Under the pieces are notes generated by a model. It had not been told where the DNA came from. It saw only the letters and a list, made by a program, of their open reading frames with translations, and did no database searches. A program made the translations under genes and the position numbers. DNA of 44,489 nucleotides from an uncultured Alphaproteobacteria bacterium (lineage in GTDB: Bacteria; Pseudomonadota; Alphaproteobacteria; Rs-D84), in contig CAJONJ010000032.1 of assembly GCA_905236005.1 (NCBI GenBank), forward strand, positions 1 to 44,489, given 5' to 3'. Shown here piece after piece: positions 35,846 to 44,489 of this stretch; position 1 is the stretch's first letter, and each line of letters starts with the position of its first letter.

Positions 35846-37745
35846 TATGACAAATACTATAAGAAATAAAAAAGATGGATCAAAGTTTTATTTGATTGTT
35901 TTCATAATGCTGTTCATAGCATTGATTGGTCGTGTTGTGTTTTTTGGTGGTATCAATCAAAACAAGATGATAGATGGAACAGAAATTGTTAACAAAAAAC
36001 CGATTGAATTGTCTTTTTCAGATGTTTTGCGTCGTGCAAATGATATAAAAACTATGGATATTGGACGTAATGATGTTGCAACTGGTAAATTAAAAGACGG
36101 GACACCTTATACAGCAGTAATTACTTATAATCCTGAATTATTGGAAAAAATTTCTAAAAATGGTGCCAGTGTATCTATAAACAACAAAGATTCAATGTTT
36201 GATACAATTGCAAAATGGGTTCCTTTGTTGGTTGGGGTATTGTTCTTTATTTGGTTGTTACGTTTGATGCGTGGAGGAAATGGTGGCAGTGGTGGTATTA
36301 CACGCAGTTTAATTGGACAAAATCCGACAAAAATTACAACTGGTAAAACAAAAACAACGTTCAAAGACGTAGCAGGTATAGATGCCGAAAAACAAGAATT
36401 GATGGAAGTTGTAGATTTCTTGAAAAATCAGGCGAAGTTTAAAGCTTTGGGTGCACGTGTTCCACGTGGAATTTTATTATCTGGTGAACCAGGAACAGGT
36501 AAAACTTTGTTGGCTCGTGCAGTTGCAGGTGAAGCAAATGTTCCGTTCTTTGCTACATCAGGCAGTGATTTTTCTGGTATTATAGTGGGGTTAGGTGTGG
36601 CCAAAATCAAAGAAATTTTTGAATTAGCAAAACGTAACGCACCGTGCATTTTATTTATTGATGAAATTGATGCAATCGGTCAAAGCAGAAGCAAACATTC
36701 GCTGAATGATAATGACCGTGAACAAACTTTGAATCAGTTGTTGATTGAAATGGATGGTTTTTCAAACGATACGGGAATAATAGTTATTGCTGCAACTAAT
36801 CGTCCTGATATGTTGGATGCAGCATTGTTGCGTCCGGGTCGGTTTGACAGACAGATAAACATAGAATTACCAAATCTAGAAGGTCGTCGTGATATATTAG
36901 ATTTGCATGCTAAAAAATTTAAAATAAGCGACAATGTAAATATGATGGATGTTGCACGTGGAACAACAGGATTTTCTGGTGCAGATTTGGAAAATTTGTT
37001 AAATGAAGCAGCTTTACATGCTGTCCGCAGTGAACACAATGTTGTAGAGCAAAGTGATATAGAAGAAGCACGTGATAAAATCTTGATGGGACCTAAAAAG
37101 AACCGTAAAATGCGTCCAGAAGATATCAAATTGACTGCTTATCATGAAGCTGGTCATGCATTTGTCAGCCTGCATTACAAAGATATAACTGATCCAATTC
37201 ACAAAGCTACAATTATTCCACGTGGTCGTGCATTGGGAATGGTTCAGCATTTGCCGATTGATAACAAAGTATCTATGACTTTGGATGAAGTTCGTGCAAA
37301 TTTGTCTGTATCTTTGGCAGGTCGTGCAGCCGAAGAAATTTTCTTTGGTGCGAATAAAATCACAACTGGTGCAGAAAGTGATATTGCGATGGCTACTCGG
37401 TTGGCACGGTATTCAATAACAACTGCGGGATTGTCTGATAAAATTGGTATGGTCGCCATCAATCAGGCAAATACGTTTGGTCAAAGAATTGCATTGGAAA
37501 ATGCGTCTGAAAAGACTGCAGAAATTGTTGATAATGAAATTCGCAATTGGTTAGATATTGCACACAAAGATGCAAAATCTATTTTGACCAAGGGTAAAGC
37601 AACTGTGGATAAATTGGCCAAAGCATTGCTTGACAAAGAAACTTTGTCTGGCGAAGAAATCAAAGAAATTGTTTTTGGTAAAAAAGTGGAAACGAAAAAA
37701 ACAACAGCAAAAACAAAATCTAAAAAATCAAATGCCAAAAAATAA
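35826..37745 (+). CDS. ftsH: ATP-dependent zinc metalloprotease FtsH
   Basis: Walker A GEPGTGKT, Walker B ILFIDEIDAIGQSR, SRH ATNRPDMLDAALLRPGRFDRQ, zinc site HEAGHA; N-terminal TM segments. Confidence 0.97.
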   Translation: MKKEQNNMTNTIRNKKDGSKFYLIVFIMLFIALIGRVVFFGGINQNKMIDGTEIVNKKPIELSFSDVLRRANDIKTMDIGRNDVATGKLKDGTPYTAVITYNPELLEKISKNGASVSINNKDSMFDTIAKWVPLLVGVLFFIWLLRLMRGGNGGSGGITRSLIGQNPTKITTGKTKTTFKDVAGIDAEKQELMEVVDFLKNQAKFKALGARVPRGILLSGEPGTGKTLLARAVAGEANVPFFATSGSDFSGIIVGLGVAKIKEIFELAKRNAPCILFIDEIDAIGQSRSKHSLNDNDREQTLNQLLIEMDGFSNDTGIIVIAATNRPDMLDAALLRPGRFDRQINIELPNLEGRRDILDLHAKKFKISDNVNMMDVARGTTGFSGADLENLLNEAALHAVRSEHNVVEQSDIEEARDKILMGPKKNRKMRPEDIKLTAYHEAGHAFVSLHYKDITDPIHKATIIPRGRALGMVQHLPIDNKVSMTLDEVRANLSVSLAGRAAEEIFFGANKITTGAESDIAMATRLARYSITTAGLSDKIGMVAINQANTFGQRIALENASEKTAEIVDNEIRNWLDIAHKDAKSILTKGKATVDKLAKALLDKETLSGEEIKEIVFGKKVETKKTTAKTKSKKSNAKK

Positions 37746-38376
37746 TGATGTAAAATTTGAGGTTTTGCACATGCCGCCAACCAATACTAATTCGGTATTG
37801 ATGTCGGTGGGACAAGATGCTGTGATTTTTGATGCGTGGGGACGTGCAAAAGATTGGGAACGTGTATTATTAGAACGAGGTCTGAATTTGCGTGGTATAT
37901 ATTCTACGCATGGACATGTTGACCATATTGCTGCTGCACCGGCATTGGCAAAGGCGTTTAATGTTGATTGGTATTTGAATAGTGCTGACGAATTTTTAAT
38001 TGCTTGGGGACATGAAATATTAGATGCATTTCAGTTGCTACATATTCACGAACCGTATAAAACCCCAATTTCATTATCGGCTGGGAATATGGAAATATTG
38101 CCAGATATGAATATGGAAATTATGGGTGCACCCGGTCATACGCCAGGTGGTTTAATGTTTTATTTCCCACAATATAAGATTTTATTGACGGGCGATACGT
38201 TGTTTGCGGATTCTTTTGGTCGTTGTGATTTGCCAGGGGGCGATGAAGATGCGTTAAAACAGTCCATACATAATTTACATGATATGGATTTAAATGATGA
38301 AACCTATGTCGTCCATGGACATGGTATGGATACAACAATTGAATACCTGAAAAAACACAATAAATTTTTTATCTGA
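37732..38376 (+). CDS. MBL-fold metallo-hydrolase (glyoxalase II-like)
   Basis: STHGHVDHIAA (HxHxDH), GHTPGG, LTGDTLFADSFGRCDLPGGDED, VHGHG. ATG 37732 overlaps the ftsH end. Confidence 0.92.
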   Translation: MPKNNDVKFEVLHMPPTNTNSVLMSVGQDAVIFDAWGRAKDWERVLLERGLNLRGIYSTHGHVDHIAAAPALAKAFNVDWYLNSADEFLIAWGHEILDAFQLLHIHEPYKTPISLSAGNMEILPDMNMEIMGAPGHTPGGLMFYFPQYKILLTGDTLFADSFGRCDLPGGDEDALKQSIHNLHDMDLNDETYVVHGHGMDTTIEYLKKHNKFFI

Positions 38377-38466
38377 TTGGCAATAGTGTGTTTTTATTTT
38401 TTTTTGTTTAATACTTGACAAATTATGTTTTTGGTTTATGTTAGTAATAACAAAAAGGACAAACGC

Positions 38467-39093
38467 ATGGCTTGGACAGATAAAGAAGAAGAATTAGTTG
38501 CTGCTATTAAAGCTGGTTCTATATTAGACACAAAAAAAGCTTTAGAAGCAGGTGCGGATGTGAATGCAAAAGAACACTATAAATGTACACCGTTAATGTA
38601 TGCTTGTGCTAATCAGAATATAACACCTGAGATCATACAGTTATTACTTGATCACGATGCAGATATAAATGCAAAAGCTTGTGATGGTATGACAGCATTG
38701 ATGTACGCTTGTAAAAACGAACATGCAAAGCCCGAAATACTGCACAAAGCAATAGAATTATTAGTTAAATATAAAGCAGATTTAAATGAGATAAACAAAG
38801 ACGATTGGACAGCATTGATGTACGGTCTGAATAACACAAATGTTGCCCAAAAGACAAACAAATTGCTTGTTGAGAAAGGTGCAGACATAAATCATCATTA
38901 TTGTTGGTCCCGCGAAGGTCTACTGCGGATGGAACAAAAATTAAATGCGATACAGAGAGAAATGATTGCTGATATGACCAAAGATATAACAGAACTTAAA
39001 TCACAACAGGCTCGGAACAAGTTTCAAGAGAAGAACAGAGAAAAAGGACGATTGTGGGCTGTTAGATTAAGACGCGGCAGAGGATGTAAATAA
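38467..39093 (+). CDS. Ankyrin-repeat protein
   Basis: Repeated TPLMYACANQN..IIQLLLDHDADINAKACDGMTALMYACKNEH..IELLVKYKADLNEINKDDWTALMYGLNN..KLLVEKGADIN. Confidence 0.9.
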   Translation: MAWTDKEEELVAAIKAGSILDTKKALEAGADVNAKEHYKCTPLMYACANQNITPEIIQLLLDHDADINAKACDGMTALMYACKNEHAKPEILHKAIELLVKYKADLNEINKDDWTALMYGLNNTNVAQKTNKLLVEKGADINHHYCWSREGLLRMEQKLNAIQREMIADMTKDITELKSQQARNKFQEKNREKGRLWAVRLRRGRGCK

Positions 39094-39102
39094 ACATTAC
39101 AC

Positions 39103-39128
39103 AAAAACCCTGAATTAACAGGGTTTTT
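39103..39128. terminator. Bidirectional intrinsic terminator
   Basis: AAAAACCCTG-aattaa-CAGGGTTTTT between convergent genes. Confidence 0.85.
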
Positions 39129-39131
39129 ATT

Positions 39132-39899
39132 TTATCTTGTAAAAACCAAAACGCGATTAAGGCCGCTTAAATCTTTTTCTGTTCTTTCAAATTTCCAGCC
39201 GAAATAATTGAATATTTTTATAACTGGATTTGCCATACCAACACCGATTTCCAGATATATCTTGCCGTTCGGTTTTAATAAATTTGGTGCGTTCTTGGCA
39301 ATTTTTTCATAGGCAAATAATCCACCGTTTTTGGCATACAGTGCGATTTTTGGGTCGTGTTGTGCACCATCGTTTACACGCATATCGCCATGTTTAATAT
39401 ATGGCGGATTGGAAACAATAATATCAAATTTTTCGGCTGATTTAAATTTGCCAAAATCAGCATGCACTGTTTTAATTTTATCATGCAAACCAAACTGTTT
39501 TATGTTTCTATTTGCGACACGCAAAGCGGGTCTTGATTTATCAATAGCAACACCTGTTAAATTATCTATATTTTTGCACAAAGCACAAATTATGCATCCT
39601 GTTCCTGTTCCTAAATCTAATATTCTGCGTTCTTTGTTTTCACGACAATCAGATATAACAGCTGAAACCAAAGTTTCTGTGTCGGGTCTGGGGTCCAGCG
39701 TGTGTTTGTTTGTATAAAATTCCAGTCCATAAAACCATTTAGAATGAATAATTTTGGCAACTGGAATACCATGGCGTAGTTTGTGTGCATATAACATCAC
39801 TCTGAAAAAAGACATTTTTTTATGCTTTTCAGTAATGATTTTGGCTGCACGAATACCACCAGATTTTTGTAAAATTGTGAACGCTTGATTTATATTCAT
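39132..39899 (-). CDS. prmC: Peptide chain release factor N5-glutamine methyltransferase
   Basis: LDLGTGTGCIICALCKN, FDIIVSNPPYI, DPKIALYAKNGGLFAYEKI, GKIYLEIGVGM. Confidence 0.9.
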   Translation of the reverse strand: MNINQAFTILQKSGGIRAAKIITEKHKKMSFFRVMLYAHKLRHGIPVAKIIHSKWFYGLEFYTNKHTLDPRPDTETLVSAVISDCRENKERRILDLGTGTGCIICALCKNIDNLTGVAIDKSRPALRVANRNIKQFGLHDKIKTVHADFGKFKSAEKFDIIVSNPPYIKHGDMRVNDGAQHDPKIALYAKNGGLFAYEKIAKNAPNLLKPNGKIYLEIGVGMANPVIKIFNYFGWKFERTEKDLSGLNRVLVFTR

Positions 39900-39920
39900 A
39901 TTTTTATTATAATAGCCCCT

Positions 39921-41222
39921 ATGAAAAAAGCAAAATATATTATTAAAAAGATGAACGTCAAATTGATGGAATCGTACAGAAAAGTTTGTGATATTCATGT
40001 ATTGTCACGTCTGGTTTTAAGATTGGGTTTGGTAATGATGACAATCGCAATTGGTGTAGTGTTATTTTATAAACCTGCACGTGTTGCGGTATTTAAACCC
40101 AGTGAAATTGTCAGTGTAATAGAAGTTAAATCAGGGGATACTTTGTCTAAGATTTTAGGCAGCAAAGGTTTTTCTGTGCGAGAGATAGATACCTTGTCCA
40201 AAACGTTAAAGAAAGATGCAGATTTTGTGACTTTGCGACCTGGGCGGGATAAATTTGAATTTATTCAAAAAGATGAAAATCAGCCAATTTCTAAAATAGT
40301 TATCAAAAATGGACCATGGCATCGTGTGGAATTAAATTGTGGTGAAACAGGAACTTGGGAATGTCAAAAAATTGATATACCACGTGATACCAGATTGACA
40401 TACAAAGAAGGCGAAATCTTGGACGGGGACAGTTTTTATCTGGCGGGTATGCGTGCTGGAATTCCTGCGGGTATTTTGGCAGATGTTTATGATTTGTTGG
40501 CTTTTGAAATGGACTTTGAACGTGATGTTCGTGCAGGTCAAAAATTCTATGTGTTATACGAAGAAAATTTTGCATCTGAAAAACGGGTAGATACAGGCCA
40601 TGTATTAGCTGTGTCTTTTGAAGCATTACGTGGAAATGTTCAGATGTATCGTTATGTAAAGCAAGATGGTGGTGTTGGTTATTATGATGAACATGGTAAT
40701 GGTGCTATTAAATCTTTGAAACGAACACCAATAAATAATGCAAAAATTACGTCCAGTTTTTCTGGTCGCAGAAAACATCCTGTTCTGGGATTTACCAGAG
40801 CACACAAAGGTGTTGATTTTCGTGCACCAACTGGAACCCCAATTCCAGCAGCTGGGGCAGGTCGTGTTGTAGCACGCAGTTTCAATCGTGGACATGGTAA
40901 TTTTGTGAAAATCAGACATAATGGAACGTTTGAAACTTTGTATGCACATATGTCACGTTTTGCCAAAGGGGTCAATGTTGGCACAGTTGTTCGTCAGGGG
41001 CAAATAATCGGATATTCTGGTTCAACGGGATTATCAACAGGTCCGCATTTACATTATGAAATTATTAAAAATGGTCAGCATGTAAATCCGATGACTGTGA
41101 AATTGCCAGCAATAAACAATCTGGATGCGGCGAATAAGAAAATATTTATGGAATATAAACAGCAACTGGATACAACAATAAATTTATTAAAAGACAACCC
41201 AACACAAATCATGCGATTGTAA
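39921..41222 (+). CDS. M23 family murein DD-endopeptidase with membrane anchor
   Basis: TM segment; IEVKSGDTLSKIL; intact LytM motifs HKGVDFRAPTGTPI (HxxxD) and GPHLHYEI (HxH). Confidence 0.93.
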   Translation: MKKAKYIIKKMNVKLMESYRKVCDIHVLSRLVLRLGLVMMTIAIGVVLFYKPARVAVFKPSEIVSVIEVKSGDTLSKILGSKGFSVREIDTLSKTLKKDADFVTLRPGRDKFEFIQKDENQPISKIVIKNGPWHRVELNCGETGTWECQKIDIPRDTRLTYKEGEILDGDSFYLAGMRAGIPAGILADVYDLLAFEMDFERDVRAGQKFYVLYEENFASEKRVDTGHVLAVSFEALRGNVQMYRYVKQDGGVGYYDEHGNGAIKSLKRTPINNAKITSSFSGRRKHPVLGFTRAHKGVDFRAPTGTPIPAAGAGRVVARSFNRGHGNFVKIRHNGTFETLYAHMSRFAKGVNVGTVVRQGQIIGYSGSTGLSTGPHLHYEIIKNGQHVNPMTVKLPAINNLDAANKKIFMEYKQQLDTTINLLKDNPTQIMRL

Positions 41223-41250
41223 GTTCAGAAAAAAGCGAAAGGAGATTTGT

Positions 41251-42960
41251 ATGGCCGTAATAAATCTTTTGGAAGAAAAATCATTAAACAGATATTTACA
41301 AGATTTGGTTTATAACGGCGGTACTCCAACAATTATCAGAGTTGACAGTGTTGAAACAGCACGTAAAAATATAGATGCGATTGCAAACAATATGGTATTT
41401 CAATATTTCAAATTAAGAATTCGTACAAATGTAAGTCTTGCAAATCAAGCATGTTTCGTAAAGATAGACAAAAAACGTTCTGATTTACCAGAATGGACCA
41501 AGACGACTTTTGCACGTGGCGAAGATATTTATGAATTTGATGCCAGCAAAGTTACAAATGAATTTCGTCGTGAATTGGTTCGTGTTCGTGATTATTTGCG
41601 TGCCGTAGCGGTTGAGCATATTGAATCAATTTGTCAATCTGGCGATATAGAAACGCTTAAAACATATGCGTATTTAAAAAATTCAGAAGGATATGTAGAT
41701 TTTAATATCGTGTGCAAAAAGGCAAAGCACTATTTGTTATTAAAAGCCCAATATAATTTGCAAGAAAAAATATTAGATCAGTTTGTTGAAGGAACAGCCA
41801 AACCTGCTGAACTTGATTTTGTTGTGGCGGATGATCCCAAATACAGAGGCAAAAAAATAGTTGGTTATAAATCTAGTAAATTCGTTACAAAACAGAGTTT
41901 TAGAAATCAGGCGGCATCGGTATTAAGAAAAGATGCTGAATTGCGTGCTAGGTATAATACGGTTTATCTAACTGCTGGTGATATGTCGAAATATTCAAAA
42001 GAAATTCAAAATATTAATAAAAATTTTTTAGATGATGCAGATAAAGTGAAATCTAATAAAGAATTTAACCAGTTGCTTAAAAAAAGACATATCGCTATCG
42101 AACGTGCCATTATGAAAGAAATTGGCGGTCAGGAAGCAATTTTGAAACATGCTTATCAGATCAAAGACAGATATCTTGGTGTGGTTGCAGATATGTTAAA
42201 AGACGAACATGATGGTGCCAAGTATGCAAGTATCATTAAAAACTGGGATAAAAAAAGTTATGATAAACAGCAAGCATTTTTTAATGAATTTGTAAAAAGG
42301 GCTTATCCAGGCATTAACAATCTGCCAGTGGTCAATTTTGGTGCCACAGGAAACAGTTCACATGAAGATGTTATAAATATTTCAAGTAAAACAAAGAATA
42401 TCAGAGTGGATTTATTGGGAAATCGTCGAACACTTCATCAACATAAGAATTTTAATGATGCGGCTTTGGCATTTTTTCATGAATTAGAACATCATATGAT
42501 TTCTCATAATCCAGAATTTACTATTTTCAAAGGTAAAGAAAATTTGATTGTGGATACAATAATTCAAATTCCTACGGAAAATAACAACGGGGTTAAATAT
42601 GGTGGTTTTCGTGCATTGGATGGTCGAGATGACCAAAAAACACTATCTTTAGATTCAAAATCGGAATTTGATAAATTGGTTCAAGAACTGTTGTCCATCA
42701 ACAATGAATCAGAATTTGATTACAGATTTCTTAATCCTAATGAAAACATGGCACACAGGGTTGGTGAAGTTGCTGGAAGTAAATTTTTAGAAAATTTGAA
42801 AAATAAATTATTATCTGAATATAATGAATTAGATAATATTCCAGATGGTGTAAGAATTTTCTTGGGATCAACAAAAAAGCATACTCTGAAACAGGTTACA
42901 AACAAATTAAATAGCAAAAACAATCTCACATTTGTTGGCAAAGAATCTAGATTGAATTGA
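41251..42960 (+). CDS. Orphan protein with HExxH zinc-peptidase-like motif (HELEHH); no signal peptide evident
   Basis: DAALAFFHELEHHMISHNPE, downstream NPNENMAHRVGEV; strong RBS AAAGGAG. Confidence 0.7.
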   Translation: MAVINLLEEKSLNRYLQDLVYNGGTPTIIRVDSVETARKNIDAIANNMVFQYFKLRIRTNVSLANQACFVKIDKKRSDLPEWTKTTFARGEDIYEFDASKVTNEFRRELVRVRDYLRAVAVEHIESICQSGDIETLKTYAYLKNSEGYVDFNIVCKKAKHYLLLKAQYNLQEKILDQFVEGTAKPAELDFVVADDPKYRGKKIVGYKSSKFVTKQSFRNQAASVLRKDAELRARYNTVYLTAGDMSKYSKEIQNINKNFLDDADKVKSNKEFNQLLKKRHIAIERAIMKEIGGQEAILKHAYQIKDRYLGVVADMLKDEHDGAKYASIIKNWDKKSYDKQQAFFNEFVKRAYPGINNLPVVNFGATGNSSHEDVINISSKTKNIRVDLLGNRRTLHQHKNFNDAALAFFHELEHHMISHNPEFTIFKGKENLIVDTIIQIPTENNNGVKYGGFRALDGRDDQKTLSLDSKSEFDKLVQELLSINNESEFDYRFLNPNENMAHRVGEVAGSKFLENLKNKLLSEYNELDNIPDGVRIFLGSTKKHTLKQVTNKLNSKNNLTFVGKESRLN

Positions 42961-43032
42961 TTTTTATGCAGCGATTGTCTAAAATGACGTTCGCACGTCG
43001 TGTAAAAAATAAAGAATAAGAAAAGGTGAAAA

Positions 43033-43398
43033 ATGATAAAACAAAATTATGTCGGTATGATAGATTACAAAGGTGCTTTTTTTGCAAGAATAGAAGGTGC
43101 AGATGTTTCACAAATGACTGGTGTCACAGGGGTTGAACATCTGATTTTTGAAAATGTCACAGGATTAAAAGGAACTTTGGATTTTCGTGGTGTAAAAACT
43201 GTTGAATTTAAAAATACAATTGTGTCTGATATCAAAGCAATTCAATGCAAAATGAATTGTGTTATCAAAGTATTAAAAGATGATAACGACCCAAAAGTAC
43301 AAAATAAATTATCTAGTTTGATGATTTACGAGCCAGTTAATCCAGTGGCTCCAAATGTCAAGTTAATTAAAGATTATATGTATCCGCATGTAAAATAA
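43033..43398 (+). CDS. Small hypothetical protein, beta-rich (possible short beta-helix)
   Basis: ORF with RBS AAAAGGTG; VEHLIFENVTGLKGTLDFRGVKTVEFKNTIVSDIKAIQ periodic pattern. Confidence 0.6.
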   Translation: MIKQNYVGMIDYKGAFFARIEGADVSQMTGVTGVEHLIFENVTGLKGTLDFRGVKTVEFKNTIVSDIKAIQCKMNCVIKVLKDDNDPKVQNKLSSLMIYEPVNPVAPNVKLIKDYMYPHVK

Positions 43399-43408
43399 AA
43401 ACATCTAA

Positions 43409-43441
43409 AAATACCCTGTTTAAAATAACAGGGTATTTTTT
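43409..43441. terminator. Bidirectional intrinsic terminator
   Basis: AAATACCCTGTT-taaaat-AACAGGGTATTTTTT. Confidence 0.85.
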
Positions 43442-43646
43442 ATTTCTTAGATGATACGAATAATGCAAAAATCCATCCAACAAAAGACCAACAAAATAAC
43501 CAAGAACCAACTCTGGTTCGCATTCTGTCGTATTTAGAACGGTCGTTGGCACATGCCAACATAGCAGGTGCCAACACTATGCATATCAAAATGCAAATCA
43601 AAGCAATATATTTTATCACCAGTAAAATATTGATACCATACAACAT
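43440..43646 (-). CDS. Small membrane protein (two predicted TM segments)
   Basis: MLYGINILLVIKYIALICILICIVLAPAMLACANDRSKYDRMRTRVGSWLFCWSFVGWIFALFVSSKK; lies immediately downstream of eno and ends at the terminator. Confidence 0.5.
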   Translation of the reverse strand: MLYGINILLVIKYIALICILICIVLAPAMLACANDRSKYDRMRTRVGSWLFCWSFVGWIFALFVSSKK

Positions 43647-43657
43647 GTTTTATTGCT

Positions 43658-44488
<831 letters not shown>

Positions 44489-44489
44489 A

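Overview
The window is AT-rich, gene-dense bacterial chromosome, consistent with an anaerobic, probably host- or gut-associated alphaproteobacterium. That placement is inferred from CarD, an EnvC-type LytM factor, a nifJ-type pyruvate:ferredoxin oxidoreductase, and an apparent alphaproteobacterial-type heat-shock promoter; it was not tested by phylogeny. Recognisable housekeeping genes are rnhB, pgk, clpP, clpX, infA, ctpA, nifJ, bamE-like, carD, ssb, tRNA-Gln(CUG), an msbA-like ABC exporter, groES/groEL, HIT, YggU/DUF167, LOG, tilS, ftsH, MBL hydrolase, prmC, M23 peptidase and eno (truncated at the window edge). The most unusual content is a cluster of three very large exported cysteine-rich paralogues (4468-11793, interrupted only by infA). 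They share an exact Cys spacing C-x6-C-x4-C-x9-C-x-C and recurring C-x6-C modules, and I do not recognise the family. A second candidate is a serine recombinase divergent from a YadA-like trimeric autotransporter adhesin, with a structured 264-bp intergenic region (21-bp direct repeat, imperfect inverted repeat, operator-like palindrome). Other points of interest are two unrelated orphan HExxH proteins, an ankyrin-repeat protein, an orphan gene whose -35 box lies in a perfect 25-bp palindrome, and an FtsH lacking the pore-loop aromatic residue. No CRISPR array, rRNA or prophage was seen.
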